Shown: positions 53,818 to 62,872, counted from the first letter of the stretch. The stretch: 64,000 nt of DNA from Nonomuraea sp. SYSU D8015 (GCF_008065375.1 NZ_VJYI01000014.1:1-64000), one strand, 5' to 3'. The notes: generated from the sequence alone by a model not told the origin. Translations and numbers: made by a program.

Positions 53818-54537
53818 GTGATCGAACTCCGACGGCTCACCAAACGTTACGGCGACACGCTGGCCCTGGACGGCCTCTCCTTCGCAGTCGAGCCTGGCCA
53901 CGTCACCGGCTTCCTCGGCCCCAACGGCGCGGGCAAATCCACCGCCATGCGCCTGATCCTCGGCCTCGACGCTCCCACGTCCGGTCAGGCCCTGGTCAAC
54001 GGCCGCCGCTACGCATTGCTCAGCAAGCCGATGCGCGAGGTCGGCGCACTGCTCGACGCCGGCGCCGTCCACCCCGGCCGCAGCGCCTACAACCAGCTGC
54101 TCGCCCTGGCCCGCAGCAACGACATCACCCCCACGCGCGTGGCCGAGGTGCTGGAGCAGGTCGGCCTGGCGGGCGTGGCACGCAAGCGCGTGGGCGGCTT
54201 CTCGCTGGGCATGAAGCAACGGCTGGGCATTGCGGCCGCGCTGCTCGGCGACCCCGGTGTGCTGATATTCGACGAGCCCGTCAACGGCTTGGATCCCGAC
54301 GGGGTGCGCTGGATCCGTGACCTGATGCGTTCCCTGGCCGCCGAAGGCAGGACGATCCTCCTCTCCAGCCACCTGATGAGCGAGATGGCCCTCACGGCCG
54401 ACCGCATCGTCATCATCGGCCGCGGCAAGCTGATCGCCGCAACCACCATTGCCGGGCTGACCGCGCGCTACCCCTCACTCGAGGACGCGTACATGTCCTT
54501 GACCGCCGGCAGCGTCACGAACGGAGCCGCTCGATGA
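53818..54537 (+). CDS. ABC-2 type transporter ATP-binding protein
   Basis: About 239 residues: Walker A GPNGAGKST, signature FSLGMKQRLG, Walker B VLIFDEPVNGLDPDG, H-loop LLSSHLMSEM. Exporter-type (drug or peptide resistance) ATPase working with the next gene, to which it is coupled by an ATGA overlap. The GTG at 53818 gives the usual VIELRRLTKRYG start; a GTG at 53785 is the alternative. Divergent from the sensor kinase. Confidence 0.92.
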   Translation: MIELRRLTKRYGDTLALDGLSFAVEPGHVTGFLGPNGAGKSTAMRLILGLDAPTSGQALVNGRRYALLSKPMREVGALLDAGAVHPGRSAYNQLLALARSNDITPTRVAEVLEQVGLAGVARKRVGGFSLGMKQRLGIAAALLGDPGVLIFDEPVNGLDPDGVRWIRDLMRSLAAEGRTILLSSHLMSEMALTADRIVIIGRGKLIAATTIAGLTARYPSLEDAYMSLTAGSVTNGAAR

Positions 54538-55313
54538 AGGCGATCCTCTCCTCCGAATGGCTGAAGCTCCGCTCTCTCCGCTCGACATACCTTCTCCTCG
54601 GCCTCAGCCTCGGCGCCGTCCTTATCGGTCTCGGTCTCGCCCTGATGGCCGCCGACATGTACGACAGCGCGCCTCCGGAGAGGAGACCGAGTGCCCGGAT
54701 CGCCGACCTGGAGGAGGTCCTGGTGATCCTGCCCCAGCTGTGCATGGGCATTCTGGGAGCCCTCACCATGACGTCCGAATACGCAACAGGCTTGATCAGA
54801 ACGAGCCTTACCGTCGTCCCCCGGCGCTGGCCCGTGCTCGCCGCCAAGGCCGCGGTGGTCGGCTTGCTGGGGCTCGTCGTCGGCCCGGCGACGGTGTTCG
54901 GGACGTACGCCGCCTCGCGGTGGGTGCTCGGCGACCGGTTCTCCGGCGCGTACGCCACTGCACTTCTGGAAAAACTCCCCATTCTGACCGCCATCAGCCT
55001 CACGGTTCCAGCGTTCGCGCTGCTCGGCCTGGGCTTGGGCGCCCTCTTCCGCTCCACGGCCGGCGCGATCGCTCTCCTTGCGGGGCTCGTCTACGTCATT
55101 CCCATGATTATCGGCAACGTTCCGGAGCCCTGGAGCGAGCGCCTTGGATCAATCATGATCGGTGCCCTTCCCCACCAGATCACCGGCGACGGCAACGCCA
55201 GCTCGGTGTACGGCTCACTCCTCCCACCAGCCGCGGCCGCCGCTGTCCTGGTGGCCTACGCCGCGCTTCCGCTGCTGGGCGCCACTTGGCTGCTTCGCCG
55301 GAGAGATGCCTGA
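54534..55313 (+). CDS. ABC-2 type transporter permease
   Basis: A 259-residue membrane protein with about six helices, beginning MKAILSSEWLKLRSLRSTY as usual for ABC-2 permeases; MTSEYATGLIRTSLTVVPRR is the family's cytoplasmic motif. It forms an exporter with the ATPase upstream, probably controlled by the divergent two-component system. Substrate unknown. Confidence 0.9.
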   Translation: MKAILSSEWLKLRSLRSTYLLLGLSLGAVLIGLGLALMAADMYDSAPPERRPSARIADLEEVLVILPQLCMGILGALTMTSEYATGLIRTSLTVVPRRWPVLAAKAAVVGLLGLVVGPATVFGTYAASRWVLGDRFSGAYATALLEKLPILTAISLTVPAFALLGLGLGALFRSTAGAIALLAGLVYVIPMIIGNVPEPWSERLGSIMIGALPHQITGDGNASSVYGSLLPPAAAAAVLVAYAALPLLGATWLLRRRDA

Positions 55314-55608
55314 CATGAGTTCTTTGCCCCGACAGCCGGACGTCTGCCCGCTGCCTTCCAGAGACACCCGCCCGCACCCGGCACAGCCGAACGTCTCCCC
55401 GCTGCCTTCCAGAGGCCGAGTCCACCCGGGCCCGGCGCAGCCGGACGTCCGCCACACGGCACAGGCGCCACACGGGCGGCGCCCGGCACAGCTGGACGTC
55501 CGCCACACGGGACACGCACCACACGGAACAGGCACCACACGGGCGGGCCCCCTCGGTACGGCAGACGAAAGCGCCTGCCGTACCACCATCACCAGGAAGC
55601 GAGGAGGG
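55314..55608. repeat. GC-rich repeated spacer between the ABC-2 permease and rnj
   Basis: CCCGCTGCCTTCCAGAG occurs twice about 54 bases apart (near 55351 and 55405), and GGACGTCCGCCACACGG twice (near 55442 and 55496). No coding sequence or clear terminator seen; it lies between two converging genes. Confidence 0.65.
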
Positions 55609-57294
55609 TCAGACCTCCAGCACCACAGGAATGATCATGGGCCGGCGGCGGTAGGTGTCGCTCACCCAACGCCCGACCGTACGCCGGACCACCCGGCGAA
55701 TCTCCTGCACGTCCAATACGCCGTCCGCGGCCTTGTCCTGGAGGGCCCGCTCGATCTGCGGGATGAACTGCTCGAACTGCGCGGGGTCGATGCCGGACCC
55801 CCGCGCATGGATCTCGGGGCCGGCCGTGAGCTTGCCCGTGTTGGAGTCGACCACGACCACGACCGAGATGAACCCCTCGTCACCGAGGATCCTGCGGTCT
55901 TTCAGCGAGGTGTCCGTGATCTCGCCGACAGACGTCCCGTCCACGTAAACGTACCCTGCGTGCACCGCGCCGACGATCTTCGCCCTACCGTCGACCAGGT
56001 CGACCACGACGCCGTCCTCGGCGATCACGATGTGGTCCTGGGGCACGCCGGTGAGAGCCGCGAGCTTGGCGTGGGCGCGCAGGTGCCGCCACTCGCCGTG
56101 CACGGGCATGAAGTTCGACGGACGGGTCAGGTTCAGGACGTAGAGGAGCTCGCCCGCGGCCGCGTGGCCGGAGACGTGCACCTTGGCGTTGCCCTTGTGC
56201 ACCACGCGGGCGCCCCACCTGGTCAGCCCGTTGATCACCTTGTTGACCGCGGACTCGTTGCCGGGCACCAGCGACGAGGCCAGCAGCACGGTGTCGCCCT
56301 GCGCGATGCGGATGGGATGGTCGCGGTTGGCCATCCTGGACAGCGCCGCCATAGGCTCGCCCTGGGAGCCGGTGCAGATCAGCACCACGTCCTGCGGCGG
56401 CCACTCCTCGATGGCGCGGGAGTCGACGATCAACTCCGGCGGCACCTTGAGATATCCCAGGTCGCGGGCCACGCCCATGTTGCGCACCATCGAGCGGCCG
56501 ACCAGCGCGACCTTGCGGCCGTGCTTGGCGGCGGCGTCCATCACCTGCTGGATGCGGTGCACGTGCGAGGCGAAGCTGGCGACGATGACCCGCTGTTCGG
56601 ACGTGCGGATCACCTCGTCGATGACCGGCCCGATCTCCCGCTCGCTGGTGACGAATCCCGGCACCTCGGCGTTGGTGGAGTCGGACATCAGCAGGTCGAC
56701 GCCCTCGGTGCCGAGCCTGGCGAAGCCGCCGAGGTCGGTGAGCCGGCCGTCGCTCGGCAGTTGGTCCATGCGGAAGTCACCGGTGTGCAGGACGATGCCC
56801 GCGGGCGTCCTGATCGCGACGGCGAGCGCGTCGGGGATCGAGTGGTTGACCGCGAGGAACTCGCAGTCGAAGGGCCCGAAGGCGTGTCGTTCGCCCTCGA
56901 CGACCTGGACTTTCGTCGGCTGGATACGATGCTCGGTCAGCTTGGCCTCGATGAAGGCCAGCGTGAGCTTGGACCCGATGAGCGGAATGTCGCGCCGCTC
57001 GCGCAGCAGATACGGCACCGCCCCGATGTGGTCTTCGTGGGCGTGCGTCAGCACCAGGGCCTCGACGTCGTCGAGGCGGTCCCTGATGTAGTCGAAGTCG
57101 GGCAGGATGAGGTCGACGCCCGGCTGGTCGGGCTCGGGGAACAACACCCCGCAGTCGACGATCAGCAGCCGGCCGTCGTATTCGAAGACGGCCATGTTCC
57201 GGCCGATCTCTCCCAGTCCGCCGAGCGCGACGATGCGCAGGCCGCCATCGGGCAGCGGCGGAGGAGGGCCAAGCTCAGGATGCGGATGGCTCAT
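55609..57294 (-). CDS. rnj: ribonuclease J
   Basis: A 561-residue metallo-beta-lactamase/beta-CASP nuclease. The metal motif HAHEDHIG (84-91) and later LHTGDFRMD, SDSTNAEVPG, CTGSQGEP and VSGHAAAGE are all intact, with the C-terminal RNase J domain. It combines 5'-3' exo- and endonuclease activity in RNA maturation and decay. Transcribed after dapA (54-base gap), the same order as in mycobacteria and Streptomyces. Confidence 0.95.
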   Translation of the reverse strand: MSHPHPELGPPPPLPDGGLRIVALGGLGEIGRNMAVFEYDGRLLIVDCGVLFPEPDQPGVDLILPDFDYIRDRLDDVEALVLTHAHEDHIGAVPYLLRERRDIPLIGSKLTLAFIEAKLTEHRIQPTKVQVVEGERHAFGPFDCEFLAVNHSIPDALAVAIRTPAGIVLHTGDFRMDQLPSDGRLTDLGGFARLGTEGVDLLMSDSTNAEVPGFVTSEREIGPVIDEVIRTSEQRVIVASFASHVHRIQQVMDAAAKHGRKVALVGRSMVRNMGVARDLGYLKVPPELIVDSRAIEEWPPQDVVLICTGSQGEPMAALSRMANRDHPIRIAQGDTVLLASSLVPGNESAVNKVINGLTRWGARVVHKGNAKVHVSGHAAAGELLYVLNLTRPSNFMPVHGEWRHLRAHAKLAALTGVPQDHIVIAEDGVVVDLVDGRAKIVGAVHAGYVYVDGTSVGEITDTSLKDRRILGDEGFISVVVVVDSNTGKLTAGPEIHARGSGIDPAQFEQFIPQIERALQDKAADGVLDVQEIRRVVRRTVGRWVSDTYRRRPMIIPVVLEV

Positions 57295-57348
57295 GCCTGG
57301 CCCCCACGGTCAAATCGTGTGCTCAAAACTCCCGGTTCCTCCCCGTTC

Positions 57349-58266
57349 CTATACGTCTGTCAACTTCACCCCGCCGGCTACCAGGCAAGCACGCAGCTCG
57401 GCGTTTTCCTGCTCCGTGGCGTCCACGAGCGGCAGCCGTACCGGACCCACCGGCACGCCGACCATGCTCAGCGCCGCCTTTGCCATGATCGCGCCACCGG
57501 CGCGCAGCATGATCCCGTCCACGACCGGGGCCACCTGGCCGTGGATGGCCAGGGCCTGGGCGATGTCGCCGCTCTTGTGCAGCCGGATCATGCGCGCCAG
57601 CTCGGCGCCCACCACGTGCCCGACGACGCTGACGAACCCGGCCGCGCCGAGCGACAGCCAGGCGAGGTTGAGCAGGTCGTCGCCGGAGTAGAAGGCGAGA
57701 TCCGTCGCCGCCATCACCTGGCTGCCGGCGAACAGGTCGCCCTTGGCGTCCTTCACGGCCACGATACGCTCATGCTGCGCGAGCCGGATAAGGGTCTCGG
57801 TCTTGATCGGAACGCCACTGCGCCCCGGAATGTCATAGAGCATCACGGGAAGGTCGGTCGCGTCGGCGACGGCGGTGAAGTGCCGATACAACCCCTCCTG
57901 CGGGGGCTTGTTGTAGTACGGCGTCACGACCAGCAGCCCGTGCGCTCCGGCACGCGCCGCCTGCTTCGCGAGCTCGACGCTGTGGCGGGTGTCGTTGGTG
58001 CCCGCCCCCGCCACCACGGTCGCGCGATCGCCGACCGCGTCGAGGACGGCGCTGACGATGCGCTGCTTCTCCTCGTCGGAGGTGGTGGGCGACTCACCGG
58101 TCGTCCCGTTGACGATCAGGCCGTCGTTCCGCTGCTCGTCGACCAGATAGGCGGCGAGCCGGCGCACAGCCACGTAGTCGACCTCACCGTCGGCGGTGAA
58201 CGGGGTGACCATCGCGGTCAGCATGCGGCCGAAGGGTGCATCCGTGGTTCCAGTTGGCGATGCCAT
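57349..58266 (-). CDS. dapA: 4-hydroxy-tetrahydrodipicolinate synthase
   Basis: A 305-residue TIM-barrel lyase of lysine/diaminopimelate synthesis. GTTGESPT, Tyr144 (YDIPGRSG) and Schiff-base Lys172 (AVKDAKGD) are the true DapA set, unlike the kdgD homologue at 45728. TAGCGT ends seven bases before the ATG and no ribosome site is seen, so a leaderless start is likely. First gene of the dapA-rnj unit. Confidence 0.94.
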   Translation of the reverse strand: MASPTGTTDAPFGRMLTAMVTPFTADGEVDYVAVRRLAAYLVDEQRNDGLIVNGTTGESPTTSDEEKQRIVSAVLDAVGDRATVVAGAGTNDTRHSVELAKQAARAGAHGLLVVTPYYNKPPQEGLYRHFTAVADATDLPVMLYDIPGRSGVPIKTETLIRLAQHERIVAVKDAKGDLFAGSQVMAATDLAFYSGDDLLNLAWLSLGAAGFVSVVGHVVGAELARMIRLHKSGDIAQALAIHGQVAPVVDGIMLRAGGAIMAKAALSMVGVPVGPVRLPLVDATEQENAELRACLVAGGVKLTDV

Positions 58267-58480
58267 AGTGCGAACGCTACCTGGATTCAGAAATCCATTG
58301 GACGCCGCCACCCCGCTTCGCCTGCCTGGAGGCACCCTTTGCCCCCGTTCGCCGGGCGTCCTGAGAGCCGCCGGCCCCTACCGACGCCGCTCAAACCGCG
58401 CCCCCTGAAAACGCTTCCACCTCCCCGAGACCTGGCACCAGACCCATCACCAGAATCCAACGCTGCCCAGGGATGCCCGA

Positions 58481-58924
58481 TCACGCCAGTTCGATCTGAT
58501 ACCTGATGAATCCCCGATTCTCGGCCACCGCGTCGTACAGGCGCCGGGCCGTGCTGTTCGACTCGTGCGTGTTCCAATACACGCGCGAGCAGCCGCGCTC
58601 CCGCGCCCACCCCGCCACGGCCTCGATCAACGCCCGCCCCACACCTTTCCCGCGCACGTCCGGCGCGGTGAACAGGTCCTGGAGGTAGCAGACCTCCGTG
58701 TCCGGCGCCGACGTGCTGCCGTGGGTGAGGAAATGCGTGATCCCCACCAGCCTCCCGTCCAGCCTCGCCCCGAAGGCATGCAGCCGGGTGCCCGCCTGGA
58801 ACTCCTCCCACGCCCGGTCGTACATCTCGTCCGGCTCGCTCCGCTCGTAGAAGTCGATGTACGCGCGGAACAGCCCTTCCCACGCCTCCCGATCCGGCGG
58901 AAGAAGCTTGCCGATACTGATCAC
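58481..58924 (-). CDS. GNAT-family N-acetyltransferase
   Basis: A 147-residue acetyltransferase with the acetyl-CoA motif [15 protein letters not shown] and a C-terminal [16 protein letters not shown]. Substrate unknown. The GTG at 58924 follows AGGAG; the frame is open 18 codons further. Single gene, divergent from the GntR regulator. Confidence 0.88.
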   Translation of the reverse strand: MISIGKLLPPDREAWEGLFRAYIDFYERSEPDEMYDRAWEEFQAGTRLHAFGARLDGRLVGITHFLTHGSTSAPDTEVCYLQDLFTAPDVRGKGVGRALIEAVAGWARERGCSRVYWNTHESNSTARRLYDAVAENRGFIRYQIELA

Positions 58925-59275
58925 CAGGTCTCCTCGAAGCACGCAATGCGCAGGCCTCCTTGTGGGGCCGGACGCCACAACCTAGGAGAAGACGACCTTC
59001 CGAGGCACGGCCACTTCCCAGCGATACGGGATGACCACTTGCTCACCGCACGCTCGGCCGGACATTGGAAGAGGTCGCCGATATGTGCTCGGGGGTACAC
59101 ACATCGACGACCTCTACCGGAGAATCGGCACTCCTTACATCTGCGTTACAGGGTTTCCCCGATAATTTTCCGCCATCGCAAAGTTGGGGCTCCAGCATCC
59201 ATCGATGACAGTCGGTTACCTGTCGAATACGGCAACATGGGGCAACGCCTCACACGAACCCCGAGGGATGGACTA
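58925..59275. other. divergent intergenic region with a long hairpin
   Basis: 351 bases between the GNAT and GntR/UTRA genes. Apart from the inverted repeat at 59071-59114 I see AT-richer sequence near 59140-59240 that may hold the GntR promoter. An ATG at 59237 is an alternative GntR start. Confidence 0.5.
59071..59114. promoter_or_regulatory. 17-bp inverted repeat with 10-base loop
   Basis: The arms 59071-59087 and 59098-59114 (GAGGTCG...TGTG / CACA...CGACCTC) pair in 15 of 17 positions around the loop CTCGGGGGTA. It could be an operator for the GntR regulator or a structured RNA end. No T-run follows. Confidence 0.6.
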
Positions 59276-59989
59276 GTGGCCACCTCAGATCCGGTCTACC
59301 TGCGTGTCGTCGAAGACATCCGGCGACAGATCACCGACGGCAGCCTTCCCCCAGGCGCGCCTATTCCCTCTCGGGCGCAGCTGACCCGCAAGTATCAGGT
59401 CGGCGAGACCGCTGCCCGGCACGCCCTACGCGTGCTGGCCGCCGAAGGCCTCATCATCGGCCGCGTGGGCTCGGGCCATTACGTCAGGGAACGCCCCGAC
59501 CTGACCCCCCTCCACCGATGGCGATATCTCGACCACCCCGCCCCTTTCGCGGCCGACCTGCAGGCCCAGGGCCGGCGCGTGACCTGGGACTGGCACAGCG
59601 AGCCGACCGAGGCGGACCCCGACATCTCCAGACGCCTGCGCGTGAAGGAATCGACCCCGCTCACGAAGACCTTCTACGTCTACCGCGGCGACGGCAGACC
59701 GCTCCAGCTCGCCACCTCGTACGAGCCGATGGAGCTCGCCACGCACACAGAGGAGCGACGGAGCCTGGTGGCGAGGATGTACGCGCACGGCATAAAGATC
59801 ACCGAGATCGTCGAGAGCGTACACACCCGTGTCCCCCGCCCCGCCGAGAGCGACGCCCTCGACCTCGCGGCCGGCGTCCACGTTCTGCACGTCGAACGTA
59901 CGCACTGGGCCGGCGACCGCCCCGTGGAGACGAGCGACATCGTCATCCCGGGCGACCGCTTCCGCGTCACGTACAGCATGCCCGTCTGA
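59276..59989 (+). CDS. GntR/HutC-family regulator with UTRA domain
   Basis: About 237 residues: winged helix (VVEDIRRQITDGSLPPGAPI, LTRKYQVGETAARHALRVL) and a UTRA ligand domain (LTKTFYVYRGDGRPLQLATS, HVERTHWAGDRPVE). GAGGGATGG lies before the GTG at 59276; an ATG at 59237 is in frame. No neighbouring target is obvious, though the GNAT gene is divergent. Followed by a hairpin terminator. Confidence 0.88.
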   Translation: MATSDPVYLRVVEDIRRQITDGSLPPGAPIPSRAQLTRKYQVGETAARHALRVLAAEGLIIGRVGSGHYVRERPDLTPLHRWRYLDHPAPFAADLQAQGRRVTWDWHSEPTEADPDISRRLRVKESTPLTKTFYVYRGDGRPLQLATSYEPMELATHTEERRSLVARMYAHGIKITEIVESVHTRVPRPAESDALDLAAGVHVLHVERTHWAGDRPVETSDIVIPGDRFRVTYSMPV

Positions 59990-60026
59990 CAAGGCGAAGG
60001 CAGCATGCCCGTCTAAGAGGGGAAGG
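59974..60026 (+). repeat. tandem duplication of the gntR 3' end
   Basis: CAGCATGCCCGTCT starts both units (59974-60000, 27 bases; 60001-60026, 26 bases). The first includes the final codons and TGA stop; the second repeats them with a TAA beyond the gene. Confidence 0.8.
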
Positions 60027-60056
60027 CTCCGGGCGACCCGCCTCCCGCCCGGAGCC
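60025..60056 (+). terminator. hairpin terminator after gntR
   Basis: GGCTCCGGGCG (60025-60035) and CGCCCGGAGCC (60046-60056) form a perfect 11-bp stem with a 10-base loop, 35 bases after the stop codon. No T-run, as is common in high-GC actinobacteria. Confidence 0.7.
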
Positions 60057-60447
60057 ACTTGACGCACCGACCACCTCGCACGTCCGCAGCAGGACACCAC
60101 CCGCCGGCGCGCCCCCTACCGCCCTGCCCTCGCGGATGCCTCAGCCCTCAACGAGCTCGGCTCACCTGCCACCCCAGCGACACACCTCTGCGCGGCAGGC
60201 CCATGGCAGCCGGCCACATGTCCGCCTCGAAACCACGCCCTCGTCCACCCCGCGTAACGCCACGGCAGGCAAGCGCAAGACGTGACGACGCCCTCGGCAG
60301 ACGCGCATCGCCACCTGCACAACCGACCGCTTACGACCTGTCCGACAAGTCAAAGGCCGCACCTCCGAAAGCCACCACGCAATTCCGGCAAAAGCCCAGG
60401 TCAGAGATTGTCGGTGCCCGTTGATACAACGGTCGCGGAGGTTGCCG
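60057..60447. other. intergenic region without a recognised gene
   Basis: About 390 bases between the gntR terminator and radC. Open frames here lack start signals and recognisable sequence. The radC promoter must lie near the right end. Confidence 0.5.
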
Positions 60448-61104
60448 ATGGCACTGAAAGACCTGTCAAAGCACGACCGCCCCCGCGAACGCCTCATGTC
60501 CAGAGGCGCAAGCGCTCTCGCAGACCGTGAGCTGCTGGCCGTGCTGCTCGGCTCGGGATTCCGCGGTTCGAGCGCCCTGGACCTGGCCGCCCAGGTGATC
60601 GAGCACTGCGGAGATCTCGAAGGGCTCGGCCGTTCCGACCCTCATCGGCTGCTCACTGTGCGTGGCGTCGGCCCGGCCAAGGCCGCGAGGGTGGCTGCGG
60701 CCTTCCACCTCGCCCGCCGAGCAGAGGCATGGCCCGAACGCGAACGCATCACCAGCACGGCAGAGCTGGCCGATCATTGCGCTCCGCTGCTGCGCGGCCA
60801 TACCCAGGAGCGCCTCGTCATGGTCGTGTGCGACACCGGCGGCCGCGTGCTGAAACGCTCGGTCGTGACCGAGGGCGGCGCCGACCACACGGCAATGCCG
60901 GTCCGGGAGGTGATCACGCAGGTGCTCACCGCGGGCGGGGCGATGTTCGGCCTGGCCCACAACCACCCGAGCGGCTCCCTCGACCCGAGCGGCGCCGACC
61001 TGGAGGCCACGGCCCACCTCCTCGATGCCGCCGAAACGGTCGGATTGCGACTCCTCGACCACCTGATCATCACGGATACGGCGTGGCGGCGAATCCCCAC
61101 GTAA
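60448..61104 (+). CDS. radC: RadC-family JAMM-domain protein
   Basis: A 218-residue protein: helix-hairpin-helix region (LLTVRGVGPAKAARVAAAF) and a JAMM/MPN metal domain with HNHPSGSLDPSGAD, the conserved RadC signature. Historically called a DNA-repair protein; true role unclear. GGAGG precedes the ATG at 60448 by seven bases. Confidence 0.92.
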   Translation: MALKDLSKHDRPRERLMSRGASALADRELLAVLLGSGFRGSSALDLAAQVIEHCGDLEGLGRSDPHRLLTVRGVGPAKAARVAAAFHLARRAEAWPERERITSTAELADHCAPLLRGHTQERLVMVVCDTGGRVLKRSVVTEGGADHTAMPVREVITQVLTAGGAMFGLAHNHPSGSLDPSGADLEATAHLLDAAETVGLRLLDHLIITDTAWRRIPT

Positions 61105-61926
61105 ACCCATTCCACCCACCCACCGAACGTCAAACGGAATGATCCCATGTATAGCGCCGAACGCCGGTTTTCCAAGCGACGACCATGAGAATCTAATGGC
61201 GCGGGTAGGCCGATACGGACGTCAGCCGGCCTTTACTCGTCGTGGTGTGGTCCCGCGCCTCCTGATGGGCACGGGGCCACGTCCACGGTTCCGCGCCGAT
61301 CCCAGGCGGAGCGTTGTCGGTCGCGTCGACGGTCCCAATGACCGAGGCGCCCCGCCGGGGGTTGCGCGAAAGGCGCGCAAAACGCGTGAGGAACAGCGGC
61401 TTCACGTGTTTTGGCAGGGGTGCCCGTGCTCGACGCATCGCCAGTCATTGCCCGAGCCCGGGCGCTCCCCGCCGCACCTCACCTCAACTGAGTCCTCCTC
61501 GCCCGCGCAGCCGAGCACAGCGTCCGCCTCCAGGAAGCGCAGGAGCAGACCACGCCCTACGAAGGCGCCATATCTCTCTGAACCTGACGCTCGTCGACTT
61601 GTCCAGCCCTTGCACGAATTATGACGAATATCGGCATAAGCGACAATCCAGCGCCCAATGACGTCACTTATAAGGACTTCACGGCGAGCTCAGAGATACC
61701 CGACAAAAGACCAGGCCATCAATCACATTTTCCGCACCAACCCCGCCCACAGGTCATACCAGTCCTGGCGGCCATCGCCGATCATGCGACTCGAAGCGTT
61801 CCAAGCGATGGCCGTTCTCATTCTCAGTGAAGTGCCCTGTCGAACCCTCGGCGCGACCCGAGTCTCACCCTTCGCGCGCCTCGACTCGGAGCTCACCGCG
61901 ACCACCGAATTGGGCAATGGAGTCCT
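61105..61926. other. about 820 bases with no convincing gene
   Basis: Several short frames overlap on both strands (about 61139-61624 and 61193-61448) but none has a clear ribosome site or known domain. The part from about 61600 to 61780 is visibly lower in GC than its surroundings. It could be the remains of a transferred segment. Confidence 0.5.
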
Positions 61927-62250
61927 TCATGCCGGGGAGTGCTTGACCGGATCCATTCCCTCCAGAAGGCCCTCCCACAAAGGAATCACCAGGGCGCGCC
62001 TGATTCTCGCCGACTCGTGGATCAGAACCCGTCCGCCAGTTCGGCGGGTCCTGCGAATGAAGAACAGGCCGCCCGCCTGGCACAGCTCGTAGAACGTCGG
62101 CTGGCAGTCGCTCGTGTAGGCCACGACACGTATGCGTTCGCCCGACGATCGCACGGGGTCCCATCTCAGCAGCGTGTGGTTGGGCTGCGGGTCCGGCACG
62201 TGGACGCTCGAAGTGTCGCCATCGCCGGGCAGTCGGAGAGGTTCGGCCAT
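61927..62250 (-). CDS. small conserved protein of unknown function
   Basis: A 107-residue protein. The core RVVAYTSDCQPTFYELCQAG followed by GLFFIRRT and VLIHESARIRRA looks like a compact alpha/beta fold seen in many actinobacterial regulators' partner genes; I cannot name it. TATAGT ends six bases before the ATG and there is no ribosome site, so the mRNA is probably leaderless. Divergent from the dual-GntR gene pair with shared operator-like repeats between. Confidence 0.6.
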   Translation of the reverse strand: MAEPLRLPGDGDTSSVHVPDPQPNHTLLRWDPVRSSGERIRVVAYTSDCQPTFYELCQAGGLFFIRRTRRTGGRVLIHESARIRRALVIPLWEGLLEGMDPVKHSPA

Positions 62251-62256
62251 GGTGCG

Positions 62257-62354
62257 ACTATACGTCTGCTTGTCTCCTCTCGTCTATCTGGAAAGAAGCC
62301 TCTGTCTATATGGACAGAGGGATATGTTGCGTCTTGTACGTCTTGGCCTATGTT
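62257..62354. promoter_or_regulatory. divergent leaderless promoters with shared operator repeats
   Basis: TATAGT on the minus strand (62257-62262) ends six bases before the start of the small gene; TATGTT on the plus strand (62349-62354) ends six bases before the GTG of the first dual-GntR gene. Between them GTCTAT[C/A]TGGA occurs at 62282-62292 and 62304-62314, 22 bases apart; the second lies in the near-palindrome CTGTCTATATGGACAG. Confidence 0.6.
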
Positions 62355-62360
62355 GCCTAT

Positions 62361-62837
62361 GTGCTCGACTACGACGGGGACACCCACATCTACATCCAGA
62401 TCGCCGACATCCTCCGGCGCCGGGTCTCTGGACTCTCGTCCGGACACCCCGTGCCCAGCGAGGCGGACATCCAGCAGGAGTTCGGAGTCGCCCGGACGAC
62501 TGCCAGGCGGGCGATTCACGTGCTGCGCGAGGAAGGGCTGGTCTACACCGTTCAGGGCGAAGGGGCTTTTGTCGGCACACCCGAAGAAGCCCCGCGCAAG
62601 AAGCGAAAGGTGCCGCTTTACCAGCAAATCGCGACAGACATCGCCGAGCAGATCAAGGCTGGAGAGTTCCTTCCGCGACGGCCTATCCCGGGCGAGTCAG
62701 CGCTGGTGGAGCAGTACGGCGTCGCTCGCGAAACGGTGCGGCGGGCCATGGCGCTCCTCCGAGAGCAGGGCTGGATCTACACCGTTGCACAGCGCGGCAG
62801 TTACGTCTCACCCAAGGAGTCGTGGCCCCAGGCTTGA
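62361..62837 (+). CDS. double GntR winged-helix protein (copy 1), no ligand domain
   Basis: A 158-residue protein made of two GntR-type winged helices in a row: IYIQIADILRRRVSG with PSEADIQQEFGVARTTARRA and, after a basic linker (RKKRKVPLYQQIA), AEQIKAGEFLPRRPIPGE with VARETVRRAMALLREQG. There is no FCD, UTRA or aminotransferase domain. The GTG start matches the alignment start of copy 2 (xLDxxG) and the leaderless promoter. An ATG at 62310 would run through the operator. Confidence 0.8.
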   Translation: MLDYDGDTHIYIQIADILRRRVSGLSSGHPVPSEADIQQEFGVARTTARRAIHVLREEGLVYTVQGEGAFVGTPEEAPRKKRKVPLYQQIATDIAEQIKAGEFLPRRPIPGESALVEQYGVARETVRRAMALLREQGWIYTVAQRGSYVSPKESWPQA

Positions 62838-62866
62838 CTTCACTCAACTGCTTGTATCGAGACGCC

Positions 62867-62872
62867 TACAAT
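62867..62872 (+). promoter_or_regulatory. -10 element TACAAT of the second dual-GntR gene
   Basis: TACAAT fits TANNNT and ends six bases before the ATG at 62879, where transcription would begin; no ribosome site is present. The same geometry occurs at the first copy. Confidence 0.55.

Noticed and set aside
55162-58506. About 1,114-codon plus-strand frame opposite rnj and dapA
   Set aside because: Antisense of two certain housekeeping genes, without recognisable domains.
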